NCBI GenBank assembly: GCA_031271785.1
Contig: JAISUZ010000078.1
Coordinates: 1 to 36,115 of the forward strand
Length of the DNA stretch: 36,115 nt
DNA from: Fibrobacter sp.
GTDB taxonomy: Bacteria > Fibrobacterota > Fibrobacteria > Fibrobacterales > Fibrobacteraceae
Direction of reading: 5' to 3'
Both the position numbers and the translations under genes were made by a program. Of this stretch, positions 17,846-25,058 are shown piece by piece. Each line of letters starts with the position of its first letter. Position 1 is the first letter of the stretch. Under the pieces are notes generated by a model, which worked only from the letters and a program-made list of their open reading frames with translations, was not told the origin of the DNA and searched no databases.

Positions 17846-18589
17846 TCAGTCCTTAACGCAACGAACCGAATAACCGCTAATCTTGCCGAAATTACCCATG
17901 CCGTTACTCATATCCGTGAAGTCCGAACGCGTGTTCCGGCGTTGGGCATAGTCACTGCTACTTTCGCTTTCCGTAGCCGTCCACCAGAGACCGCTCGAGC
18001 CGACACTGCTGAAACTACCATCGTTGCCGCTGCGATAACCACCCGGCAAGGCATTGAAACCGTAATCATCCGTGCCTGCGATCAAACCATTGCCATTGTC
18101 AATCCAACCGGTTTTCGATTTTAGCTTGGTTCCCGCTGTACTTGAACCGACAAAATTCACAAGCGTATTCCATTCCTCGCTACTCGGCAAATGCCAGCCA
18201 TCCGGGCAATCTTCCATAGCCGTACCCCAATCGTAAAGCCGGCCGTAAGTGTCACAATTCGAATCATCATCTTTATAACACCAACTGTTGCCGGTTTCGG
18301 GAATATGGTTTAAGTTTTCGGCCATCCAGGTTTGGGTACCGATCTCCACCCATTTGTACTCTTTATTGTCACGTTCATCGGTAAATGTTCCGCTGACAGT
18401 CATAATATTTGAACTGCTGGACGACTTTATTTCGCTTGAACTGCCCGGATCGTTTACTCCAATGGAACTGCTGGAAAGTTCGGTATTATCATCTCCGCCG
18501 GTACCGCTTTCGCCGCCGCAGGCGGCGAAAGAAAGTGCCAATACTGCAGCGCCGAAGAGTGCGGTTGTTTTTGTTGAAAGAATATTCAT
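17846..18589 (-). CDS. FISUMP-domain lipoprotein (Fibrobacter major paralogous family)
   Basis: 247 residues. The lipoprotein signal FAAC puts the lipidated Cys at residue 24. A Gly/Ser-rich linker (about 25-62) precedes the FISUMP domain (about 68-247). Its hallmarks are WMAENLNH, CYKDDDSNCDTYGRLYDW, CPDGWHLPSSEEWNTL, GFNALPGGYRSG, LWWTATES and a closing GYSVRCVKD. This family is highly expanded in Fibrobacter succinogenes and related to C-type-lectin-like folds; functions are mostly unproven but cell-surface adhesion is suspected. ATG 18589 has AAAGGAA 6 nt upstream. It is the best lineage marker in the window. Confidence 0.95.
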   Translation of the reverse strand: MNILSTKTTALFGAAVLALSFAACGGESGTGGDDNTELSSSSIGVNDPGSSSEIKSSSSSNIMTVSGTFTDERDNKEYKWVEIGTQTWMAENLNHIPETGNSWCYKDDDSNCDTYGRLYDWGTAMEDCPDGWHLPSSEEWNTLVNFVGSSTAGTKLKSKTGWIDNGNGLIAGTDDYGFNALPGGYRSGNDGSFSSVGSSGLWWTATESESSSDYAQRRNTRSDFTDMSNGMGNFGKISGYSVRCVKD

Positions 18590-18989
18590 TTGCGGTTCCT
18601 TTTAAGCGTAAAAAGTTATTTGTTAATTTATAGTAAAGCATGGCTAATGTATATTTTTTGGGGATCAAAAGATGTGTTTTAGGGGATGCAAAATAACGGA
18701 TTCGAGAGCGGCAAACAGGTATGTGAAAAATGGGGATTTTAGCGTAAAAACCGGGAATATTTTAATGTATTGGTTGACCCCCGAGCCGCGGCCGAAAATG
18801 ACGCGGATGAGAGTGTGATAGAGATCTCGTGTTTTTGGACCCCGTATTCCTCGCGTTTTTATGCAGTTAAGACAATCGCGAGGACAGGCTTTGTCCGGGG
18901 TGACGATGGTATGTTCTTCGTGATTTCAATGACTGAATTCCCCATTTATGCATCCGCATAGATCGTCATCACGAGCTACGTCTTTTTTT
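18590..18989. other. Intergenic region without recognisable gene
   Basis: About 400 nt upstream of the FISUMP gene. The first 90 nt are AT-rich and probably hold its promoter, with no clear -35. The rest contains short open frames with no recognisable domain, no ribosome-binding site and no signal; I consider it non-coding. Repeats D3 and E3 follow in 18990-19227. Confidence 0.5.
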
Positions 18990-19067
18990 GTCATCGCGAA
19001 CGCGGAACGCGTGCGGCGATCCGGTGAGGTACAATACAGGATCGCGCTACGCTTGTCCGCGATGACC
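18990..19067 (+). repeat. Interspersed repeat family D, copy D3
   Basis: GTCATCGCGAACGCGGAACG, GTGCGGCGATCCGGTGAGG and a closing GTCCGCGATGAC, an inverted GTCATCGCG / CGCGATGAC pair. Best-preserved D copy. Confidence 0.75.
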
Positions 19068-19077
19068 GGAAAATTCT

Positions 19078-19110
19078 ATTCCCTTATCCCTGACTTTCAT
19101 GCCCGAGAAA
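19078..19110 (-). repeat. Interspersed repeat family E, copy E3 (reverse)
   Basis: The reverse complement reads CTCGGGCATGAAAGTCAGGG then ATAAGGGAATA, matching E1 and E2. Confidence 0.6.
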
Positions 19111-19199
19111 CTCAAATGCAATTTTTGGATTTTTAAGGCGTTTGTATATACTTCCGAAAGCAGTAATTTGTTCTTCTTGGATTCGGTTTTGCCATGAGG

Positions 19200-19227
19200 C
19201 CCCGGACTTGCGCCGGGGCACGCCCTT
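19200..19227 (+). repeat. Partial family A end at the 3' end of yqeY
   Basis: CCCCGG (19200-19205) pairs with CCGGGG (19213-19218) and is followed by CACGCCC. On the minus strand it starts 2 nt after the yqeY stop codon as GGGCGTGCCCCGG. Confidence 0.65.
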
Positions 19228-19677
19228 TTACGAATTCAGCACTTTCTGTATCAGATCGTTCAAACGCTTGGTATCGAAACGTCCTTTGATTTTTGGGGCA
19301 AGTTCTTTCATCATTTTGCCCATGTCTTTTGCAGAAGCGCCGATCTTTTCCTTTGCTGCTTCCACCATTTTTAAGACCTCTTCTTCGGTCAGCGGTTCGG
19401 GCAAATACTTTTCCAGAAATTGAACCGCCTTATCGGCGTTATCCACCAGTTCCTGCTTGGCTGCCCGCTGAAACATTTCCATGGCTTCTTTTTTTTGCTT
19501 GATGTTTTTCACGATCGCATCCACCACCATCGAATCGGAAATTTCTTCTTTGGCATTGATGGCGGTATTTTTAACGTCGGAATGCAAAGTCCGGAGAGCG
19601 AGAAGCGCCTCCGACTCTTTATTCTTCATTGCGGTTTTGATGTCCGAAAGAATCCGGTCTAATAAAGGGCTTGCCAT
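19228..19677 (-). CDS. yqeY: GatB/YqeY-domain protein
   Basis: 149 residues, normal for YqeY. Alpha-helical throughout, with the family's LLDRILSDIKTAMKNK start, LRTLHSDVKN, RAAKQELVDNADKAV and the PEPLTEEEVLKMV region, and the MGKMMKELAPKIKGR end motif. YqeY resembles the C-terminal tRNA-contacting domain of GatB; its physiological role is unsettled. The chosen ATG at 19677 has GGAGGT immediately upstream, so the longer frame is not used. It follows rpsU with a hairpin terminator-like element in between, which is the conserved rpsU-yqeY order. Confidence 0.92.
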   Translation of the reverse strand: MASPLLDRILSDIKTAMKNKESEALLALRTLHSDVKNTAINAKEEISDSMVVDAIVKNIKQKKEAMEMFQRAAKQELVDNADKAVQFLEKYLPEPLTEEEVLKMVEAAKEKIGASAKDMGKMMKELAPKIKGRFDTKRLNDLIQKVLNS

Positions 19678-19687
19678 ATTCACCTCC

Positions 19688-19720
19688 AAAAAATAAGAGA
19701 AAGCCGCATGAGCCTTCTCT
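19688..19720 (-). terminator. Hairpin and T-run between rpsU and yqeY (attenuator)
   Basis: On the minus strand AGAGAAGGC (19720-19712) pairs with GCTTTCTCT (19704-19696) around a 7-nt loop and is followed by TATTTTTT. It lies after the rpsU stop and before the yqeY ribosome-binding site, so it would reduce yqeY relative to rpsU. Confidence 0.65.
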
Positions 19721-19745
19721 CGTGAATGCCGTTTCAAAAAAAGGC

Positions 19746-19955
19746 TTAGTAAAGACGCTTGCGATTTTGTTCTGCGATTTCTTTCAGAAGCTTGCGGCGC
19801 GCAGCGGTTTCGAGACGTTTCTTCACTTCGGAAGGTTTCTCAAAACGTTGACGGCGCTTTACATCGGAAATGATTCCGTTTTTTTCGCAGGACTTGGTAA
19901 AACGCTTTAGCGCTCTTTCAAAAGGTTCATTTGATTTTACAACAACACCGATCAC
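19746..19955 (-). CDS. rpsU: 30S ribosomal protein bS21
   Basis: 69 residues, normal for bS21. It begins with VVVKSNEPFERALKRFTKSC, has the basic helix KRRQRFEKPSEVKKR, and ends in a basic tail. bS21 contacts the 3' end of 16S rRNA on the small subunit and helps initiation. The start is GTG 19955, with AAGGA 6 nt upstream; no ATG fits. Its promoter lies at 19995-20023. Confidence 0.97.
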   Translation of the reverse strand: MIGVVVKSNEPFERALKRFTKSCEKNGIISDVKRRQRFEKPSEVKKRLETAARRKLLKEIAEQNRKRLY

Positions 19956-19994
19956 GGTTATTCCTTTGGTTGCAGTTAATTTTTTACTGGTGCA

Positions 19995-20023
19995 AATTTA
20001 GCTCCTTTTTTAAAAACCGTCAA
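19995..20023 (-). promoter_or_regulatory. Predicted rpsU promoter, TTGACG-17-TAAATT
   Basis: TTGACG (20023-20018) and TAAATT (20000-19995) on the minus strand, separated by 17 nt, about 40 nt upstream of the rpsU start. Confidence 0.6.
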
Positions 20024-20085
20024 GTCGAAACCGGGGGAAGTTTTAGCGGTTTTCGCCTGTTTTTTATACGAATTTTCCTTATAAC

Positions 20086-20114
20086 TTGCGAAAAATCAAT
20101 AACTTATGTATATT
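20086..20114 (+). promoter_or_regulatory. Predicted promoter of the SPOR lipoprotein gene, TTGCGA-17-TATATT
   Basis: TTGCGA at 20086-20091 and TATATT at 20109-20114, spaced 17 nt and 23 nt upstream of the GTG start. Confidence 0.55.
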
Positions 20115-20137
20115 TTTTCAAAAAACAGGAGAATATA

Positions 20138-20887
20138 GTGAAGAATTCTTTTTCGACAACCATTTGGGCGGGATGCTTCTCTACTCTGCTTTTTCTTTCC
20201 GGCTGTGAAAAAAAAGAAGAAATACTCCCCGCTGTGAAACCGGTCGAAACGGCAAAAACCGCTGCCCCGGAGGATTCGGCAACGGAAAATGCCCAGGAAC
20301 CGGAACTTCAACCTATTCAATCGCTTTCCGCTCCTCAACCGGAGCCTGAAGAAAAGCCGGCTGCCGTAAGTGAAGCGGTTCAGCAAAAAGAAGGGAATTT
20401 CGTGATTCAGGTCGGGATCCAGCCTTCCAAAAAAGGGGCGGAAGCTCTGGTTTCACGCCTCAAAGAACACGGAATCGACGCTTACCTCGCCCGCGTGGAA
20501 AGCCCCGGCGATCTCGAAGGTACTTATTACCGCGTGCGGATCGGTTTTTTTGCAAATACCGCGCAGGCTCAAAATTTCGGAAAACAGACTCTTGAACCCC
20601 TTGGTTTTGCCTGGTGGGTTGATAACCACGCTAACGACGATGTGAGTGTTAAACAGGTTTCGGACGTAACCGAAGAGGAAGCGATTCCCGGAAAAGAACC
20701 CGGTGCTTCCGCAACGGTCGCAAAAGAAGCTCCTATGCAAGAATCCGCTCCGTCGGAAGAAGTTATCGAAGAAGAAGGTATGATTCCCGTTACCCCTCAG
20801 GAAGAAGAATTAGTTGAAAAAATCGACGAAGCCCCGGCTTCAACGACTCCTCAGGTTATTGAGGATGACTGGGATACTTGGGAATAA
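20138..20887 (+). CDS. SPOR-domain lipoprotein
   Basis: 249 residues. The lipoprotein signal LSGC puts the lipidated Cys at residue 23. A Pro/Glu-rich, probably disordered region (25-85) precedes a SPOR domain (about 86-166: FVIQVGIQ, then YYRVRIGFF). A Glu-rich acidic tail closes the protein. SPOR domains bind septal peptidoglycan stripped of stem peptides, so a role at the division site or in cell-wall remodelling is likely. The GTG start at 20138 has AGGAG 6 nt upstream; the longer frame lacks support. It is divergent from rpsU and followed by repeat A3. Confidence 0.88.
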   Translation: MKNSFSTTIWAGCFSTLLFLSGCEKKEEILPAVKPVETAKTAAPEDSATENAQEPELQPIQSLSAPQPEPEEKPAAVSEAVQQKEGNFVIQVGIQPSKKGAEALVSRLKEHGIDAYLARVESPGDLEGTYYRVRIGFFANTAQAQNFGKQTLEPLGFAWWVDNHANDDVSVKQVSDVTEEEAIPGKEPGASATVAKEAPMQESAPSEEVIEEEGMIPVTPQEEELVEKIDEAPASTTPQVIEDDWDTWE

Positions 20888-20932
20888 TCATTTCGGCTGT
20901 TCCGGGCTAAAAAACGCCGGTTTTCCGAATGT

Positions 20933-21063
20933 GTGAGGGATGGTGACCCGAAGGGCGGAGACTCGTTAGAGGCTCCGTTGCACTTGGCGGGGTACCCGCC
21001 TTAGTGCAATACAGCCCGGCCCGCGAGACTTTTAATGCGGGTGATGCAAACGCGGGACACGCC
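20933..21063 (+). repeat. Interspersed repeat family A, copy A3
   Basis: GTGAGGGATGGTGACCCGAA, GGGCGGAGAC, GGCTCCGTTGCACTTGGCGG, a GTAC loop, CCGCCTTAGTGCAATACAGC and a closing GGGACACGCCC. Its central stem GGCGGG / CCCGCC covaries with A1 (GGC/GCC) and A5 (GGCGG/CCGCC). It lies between the SPOR gene and rimO. Confidence 0.85.
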
Positions 21064-21102
21064 CATATGCTTTCCCGGAGAATACCTTTCTATATTTGGC
21101 GA

Positions 21103-22407
21103 ATGGCTTCCTTAAAAAAATCCTTTTTTATCATTTCCCTCGGTTGTTCCAAAAATCAGGTGGATGCGGAGTATCTCGCGGGAGAGCTCGTTTCTGCCGG
21201 GCTTTCTTTTCAAAATTCTCAGAAGAAAGCCGATGTGCTTGTGGTGAATACTTGCGGTTTTATCGAAGATGCGAAAGAGGAATCCATTGAAACGATCCTG
21301 CAAATCGCGGGGCAAAAACAAAAAAAGCAAACGCTCGTGGTTTGCGGTTGTCTGAGCAAACGGTATGCCGGCGAACTTGCGAAAGAGATTCCCGAAGTGG
21401 ATTACTGGCTCGGGACGTATCAGCTCGGTTCTCTCGTCAAAACGCTGGGACTCGGGCATTCGACGGAATGCGGGAATCTTTCCCGTTTTAATTTGAGCGA
21501 TTACCTTCACCACGCTTATGTGAAAGTGGCGGAAGGCTGTAACCGGAAATGTGCTTTTTGTGCGATTCCCGGAATTCGCGGGCGGCAGGTTTCCCGGTCT
21601 GTCGAAGATATTGTGGAAGAGGTGAAACAGCTTGAAGCGAGCGGCGTTCAAGAGATTACGCTTGTCGCGCAGGATCTCACGTTTTTCGGGCGTGAAAAAA
21701 AGAACGGCGGTTCTTTGCGGGAGCTTCTCGAAGCGTTGATTCAAAACACAAAGGTTCCGTGGATCCGGATGCTTTACTGGTATCCGGCGTTTATCGACGA
21801 TGCTTTGCTTGAATTGATTGCAAAAGAAGATCGCCTTTGCAAGTATATCGACATGCCGGTTCAGCACGCGAGCGATAAAATGCTCCGCCTGATGAAAAGA
21901 AATTATTCCGGAAAGGAACTCCGGGATTTGCTTTTGAAAATCCGGGAAAAAATTCCGGGGGTGACGCTCCGCACCACCGTTCTCGTCGGGTTTCCGGGAG
22001 AGACGCACGAAGATTTCGAAGCGCTCATGAATCTCGTTCAGGAGATTCGATTCGAGCATTTGGGCGGTTTCGTTTACAGTCCGGAAGAAAATACGCCCGC
22101 GCTGGAGTTGAAAGAAACTCCGGTGAGTGAAGCCGATGCGCGCCTGCGGTTGAGCGCGCTCATGGAGATTCAAGAAGAAATTTCTCTGGAAAACAATGAA
22201 GCGCTTCTCGGGAAAAAAGTGAAGATCATTTTAGATGAAGTCGCCGAAGAAAGCGAATATCATTTTTACGGGCGCACCGAAGGGAACGCTCTTGAGATTG
22301 ATGACAGCGTGAAAGTGATCGAAGGAAGCGGCGAAGTCGGCACTTTCCGCACAGCGCTCGCGGTGGATTGCACTCCGCACGAACTGATTGTAAAACTTGA
22401 ACCTTAA
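21103..22407 (+). CDS. rimO: Ribosomal protein uS12 methylthiotransferase RimO
   Basis: 434 residues from ATG 21103, normal for RimO. The MTTase N-terminal domain has three cluster-binding Cys in LGCSKNQVD, NTCGFI and VCGCLSKRY. The radical-SAM core has CNRKCAFCAIP (CxxxCxxC), and a C-terminal TRAM domain follows. The FIEDAKEESIE stretch and the LVAQDLTFFG stretch point to RimO rather than MiaB. RimO inserts sulphur at C-beta of Asp88/89 of ribosomal protein uS12 using two [4Fe-4S] clusters. The longer frame upstream runs into repeat A3. The stop overlaps the next ATG (TAATG). Confidence 0.96.
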   Translation: MASLKKSFFIISLGCSKNQVDAEYLAGELVSAGLSFQNSQKKADVLVVNTCGFIEDAKEESIETILQIAGQKQKKQTLVVCGCLSKRYAGELAKEIPEVDYWLGTYQLGSLVKTLGLGHSTECGNLSRFNLSDYLHHAYVKVAEGCNRKCAFCAIPGIRGRQVSRSVEDIVEEVKQLEASGVQEITLVAQDLTFFGREKKNGGSLRELLEALIQNTKVPWIRMLYWYPAFIDDALLELIAKEDRLCKYIDMPVQHASDKMLRLMKRNYSGKELRDLLLKIREKIPGVTLRTTVLVGFPGETHEDFEALMNLVQEIRFEHLGGFVYSPEENTPALELKETPVSEADARLRLSALMEIQEEISLENNEALLGKKVKIILDEVAEESEYHFYGRTEGNALEIDDSVKVIEGSGEVGTFRTALAVDCTPHELIVKLEP

Positions 22408-22730
22408 TGCTCCGGGTCACTATGATGTTCAAAGCCTTTTATGCCGTAGTGAAAAAAATTCCGAAAGGGAAAGTCGCAAGTTACGGTACGGTGGCAAGCC
22501 TCGGCGGGTTTCCGCGGTGCAGCCGTCAGGTTGGGTTTGCGCTCCATCAAAATCCGGACCCGGAAAACATTCCTTGTCATCGCGTGGTGTTTAAAGACGG
22601 GCGTTTAAGCCCCGCTTTTGCTTTCGGCGGAGAGCTTTATCAGCGGAAATTGCTCGAAGCGGAAGGGGTTTCCTTTATCGGCGAAAAAGTCGATATGGAA
22701 AAATGCGCGTTAAAAGTCAAAGCGAAATAA
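22407..22730 (+). CDS. MGMT-family DNA-alkyl transferase-like protein
   Basis: 107 residues: only the DNA-binding/active-site domain, without the N-terminal domain of Ogt/Ada. Helix KGKVASYGTVAS, the Arg-finger helix CSRQVGFAL, the alkyl-acceptor motif PCHRV (Cys57) and GGELYQRKLLEAEG are present. Alkyltransferase-like (ATL) proteins replace this Cys with Trp, so a real transfer activity is possible here. The start overlaps the rimO stop by 1 nt (TAATG); ATG codons at 22422 and 22425 are alternatives. The last 21 nt overlap the convergent gene's 3' end. Confidence 0.85.
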   Translation: MLRVTMMFKAFYAVVKKIPKGKVASYGTVASLGGFPRCSRQVGFALHQNPDPENIPCHRVVFKDGRLSPAFAFGGELYQRKLLEAEGVSFIGEKVDMEKCALKVKAK

Positions 22731-23681
22731 CGCCTGCAGACCGCCCCGGATGTCGGGCACAAACGCGAGGTGAACCGGATTATCAAAATCGCTCAGCATG
22801 GCATCGACTACGGCATCGCCGATGGAATACAGATAAATTAGAGCAAAGCCCCAAATATAAAGATTCCGGTTTTTACGGAAATAAGTAAGGCGTTCGTTTA
22901 CTTCTTCCAGTTCAACGGAAGACTCCGGCTCCCCGCGCAAATTCCGGACGCGCCCCAAATAATAACGAACCACTTGCTGGCGCGAATAAACGCTCACCGA
23001 ACTCCCGAGAAGCCCCATATAAAGCAAACCCGCTTTCCCGTATTCATCGTTATAAATCTGCCCCCAACCGGGAACGATTGAGCGCAAAAGCGCGCTGGAA
23101 ACGCTTCGCTTTCCGAGATTGTAACCCCGGTTCTTTTTCCAAATCCCGAACGCGTCCATCCAGCCGTAAAGATGAAGTCCGATAAGCCACGTGAGTTCCG
23201 ACTTCCGCAAATCTTCCTCTTCGATTTTTTTGTCGTTGATACTGCGGATCATGGAAACAAATTGACCGCGTTTCTGCTGATAGTAAGTGAGGCTGTCTCC
23301 GGGAACACCGCTTAAGATGTGATTCGTGATCACGGCGATAGAATCCTGAAACTCCCGCGCCTCGTCGAAACGGCGCTCTTTCTGGATTTTTTTATTGAAA
23401 AAAACTTCGTAAGTGAGGAGAAGTTCAACGGCGGCAATGAAACTGCCGCGCACATAATGTTCCGAATAAAATTGTCCGCCGCCCGGGAATATGCCCCACA
23501 AAAGCGTGAGCGGAAGGCTGTTCCGCCCTGTCCGAATATCCCATTCATGCACCGGAAGACTGTCGATTTCCGTTACTCCGGTTTTTCCTTTCTCAAACGG
23601 CTGCGGTTCTTCTGCCGCGCATTCCGGAACACCCCGAAAAACGAGAAAAAGAAAAACAAGAATAGAAACCGCGCGGAACAT
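22710..23681 (-). CDS. DUF5683-like membrane protein
   Basis: About 323 residues. A signal peptide is followed by two copies of a LLWGIFPGGGQFY / LRSIVPGWGQIYND motif (about residues 63 and 203), each next to hydrophobic segments (LFWGIFP.. then LLLTYEVFF; GLLYMGLLG then ALIYLY). This duplicated PG.GQ.Y pattern is typical of DUF5683, of unknown function in Bacteroidota and relatives. The ATG at 23681 was chosen; a GTG at 23687 is possible, and neither has a strong ribosome-binding site. The 3' end overlaps the convergent MGMT-family gene by 21 nt. Confidence 0.7.
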   Translation of the reverse strand: MFRAVSILVFLFLVFRGVPECAAEEPQPFEKGKTGVTEIDSLPVHEWDIRTGRNSLPLTLLWGIFPGGGQFYSEHYVRGSFIAAVELLLTYEVFFNKKIQKERRFDEAREFQDSIAVITNHILSGVPGDSLTYYQQKRGQFVSMIRSINDKKIEEEDLRKSELTWLIGLHLYGWMDAFGIWKKNRGYNLGKRSVSSALLRSIVPGWGQIYNDEYGKAGLLYMGLLGSSVSVYSRQQVVRYYLGRVRNLRGEPESSVELEEVNERLTYFRKNRNLYIWGFALIYLYSIGDAVVDAMLSDFDNPVHLAFVPDIRGGLQALFRFDF

Positions 23682-23820
23682 GGACACAAAAGTAATTATT
23701 CGAACCTGAAAATGAGAGAGTCAAAGCCCGAAAACCGGACTAAGCGCGTCCGGACAGGAAATTTGAATTCATAATCCCGTGTTCCGAAACTCAGGCGTTC
23801 TTACCAAAAAAGTATTGAAA

Positions 23821-23916
23821 GGGGGATGCCCCCTCGCTCCAACCGGCGTTAATCGCTCCGTCTTTTTCGGCTTCCTTTGGTCGCCGGCCGTCGCGCGCCG
23901 TTTTCCGCTACCCCCT
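23821..23916 (+). repeat. Interspersed repeat family B, copy B2
   Basis: GGGGGATGCCCCCTCGCTCCA, TTTTTCGGCTTCCTTT, GTCGCCGG, CGCGCGCCGTTTTCCGCTAC and CCCCC. It matches B1 over its length. Confidence 0.75.
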
Positions 23917-23927
23917 TGAATACATGA

Positions 23928-23966
23928 TCTTCGGGCATGGAAAACGGGGACATGGGATAAGGGATG
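23928..23966 (+). repeat. Interspersed repeat family E, copy E2
   Basis: TCTTCGGGCATGGAAAACGG then CATGGGATAAGGGATG. Aligns with E1 and E3. Confidence 0.6.
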
Positions 23967-23967
23967 C

Positions 23968-24057
23968 GGGACCAGGCAGTGGCGCACATTTAAAAAGTCT
24001 TTTATGCAAACGCGAACTAATCGGTGTGTAAAATAAATTCGGCATGACGCTAACAGG
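23968..24057 (+). repeat. Interspersed repeat family C, copy C1
   Basis: GGACCAGG..CAGTGGCG, CACATTTAAAAAGTCTT, ATGCAAACGCGAACT, GTGTGTAAAAT and TTCGGCATGAC. It aligns with C2 at 35995-36107. With B2, E2 and A4 it fills the gap 23688-24149, which has no gene I can support. Confidence 0.65.
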
Positions 24058-24074
24058 TGCAAAATTTGAATGTA

Positions 24075-24145
24075 GCTCCGTTTTGGGAAGCGCTTTAGCG
24101 CCCTAAAATACAGCCCGACCCGGCGCGATGCGCCGGGACACGCCC
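24075..24145 (+). repeat. Interspersed repeat family A, partial copy A4
   Basis: GCTCCG, a rearranged centre (GGGAAGCGCTTTAGCGCCC), then ATACAGCCCGACCCGGCGCG and GGGACACGCCC. On the minus strand the GGGCGTGTCCCGG end begins 4 nt after the stop of the MetH activation-domain gene and forms a CCCGGCGC / GCGCCGGG hairpin. Confidence 0.75.
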
Positions 24146-24149
24146 TATA

Positions 24150-25058
24150 TCAAAAGATCCGGAGCCATTTTTTGACTTCTTCCACCGAAATCCCTTTGCG
24201 GGCGGCATAATCCCGGAGTTGATCTTCCCCTATTTTCCCGATGCTGAAATAGCGGCTTTGAGGGTGCGCGATATAATAGCCCGAAGTGGAGCTCAGGGGG
24301 AGCATCATACAGTTTTCCGTGAGGCGGATGCCGATGTTTTCTTCCGGGGAAAGTAATTTCCAAATGGTGCGGAGTTCGGAGGAGTCGGGGCAAGCCGGGT
24401 AGCCGGGCGCCGGGCGAATGCCGAACGGTTCCGCATTTTCCGGGAGATAACCCCAATACGATCGCATCACATCGCGGTGCATTTTTTCGGAGAGGGCTTC
24501 GGTGAGGCGGTCGGTGAGAGTTTTTGCGAGGAGCGCGCCGTAAGAATCCCCGCGGGCTTCCAGGTCTTTTTGAAATTCGCCGATGCCGAGTCCGGCGCTT
24601 ACGGCAAAGAGTCCGATCCAGTCTTCCAGATGCGGGTTGAAATAATCCGCGAGGCTTTTAAACGTGCCCGCCGCGCTTTCCTGCTGGCGCAAAAAATGAA
24701 GTTCGGCAAGTTCTTTGCGGGAGTCTTCCGCGGCGTAAACCTTAAGCGAGTCTCCGTTACGCTGCACCGGAAAAAAGCCGATCACCGCCCGCGCTTCGGT
24801 GGCGCGTTCCCGCACGATCTTCCGGAACATTTCTTCGGCTTCTTCCTTTAACCGAAGCGCTTCTTCCGAAGCGGCAGGGACTTTCCATGCGAAGTAGAAA
24901 TAGTTCCAATCCGCAAAGGGGAGCAAACTTTCCAAAGGAATTTCCCGGAAAACATGAACTCCCGGTTCGCGCGGCTTGGGCGAACGTTCCCAATTAGTGA
25001 GAGCAGCCACAATCACACCCGTTGAAATGATTTTCGCCGTGCGCCCGCGCTTCTTCAA
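24150..25058 (-). CDS. metH: MetH activation (AdoMet-binding) domain, in a separate frame
   Basis: Up to 302 residues homologous to the C-terminal reactivation domain of cobalamin-dependent methionine synthase, which remethylates oxidised cobalamin using AdoMet and reduced flavodoxin. Diagnostic motifs are GVHVFREIPLESLLPFADW at the domain start, RPAPGYPACPDSSE (the AdoMet-binding motif) and STSGYYIAHPQSRYFS. It lies in the +1 frame relative to the upstream part and overlaps it by 65 nt. No good ribosome-binding site precedes the TTG at 25058 or the later GTG codons, so a separate start, a programmed +1 shift or a frameshift are all possible. Split MetH with a separate reactivation domain is known, for example in Thermotoga. 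Confidence 0.85.
   Translation of the reverse strand: MKKRGRTAKIISTGVIVAALTNWERSPKPREPGVHVFREIPLESLLPFADWNYFYFAWKVPAASEEALRLKEEAEEMFRKIVRERATEARAVIGFFPVQRNGDSLKVYAAEDSRKELAELHFLRQQESAAGTFKSLADYFNPHLEDWIGLFAVSAGLGIGEFQKDLEARGDSYGALLAKTLTDRLTEALSEKMHRDVMRSYWGYLPENAEPFGIRPAPGYPACPDSSELRTIWKLLSPEENIGIRLTENCMMLPLSSTSGYYIAHPQSRYFSIGKIGEDQLRDYAARKGISVEEVKKWLRIF

Noticed and set aside
21112-22173. 353-codon minus-strand frame inside rimO
   Set aside because: It is antisense to rimO, whose radical-SAM motifs are unambiguous.
23769-24062. 97-codon minus-strand frame
   Set aside because: It covers repeats B2, E2 and C1 and shows no domain or start signal.
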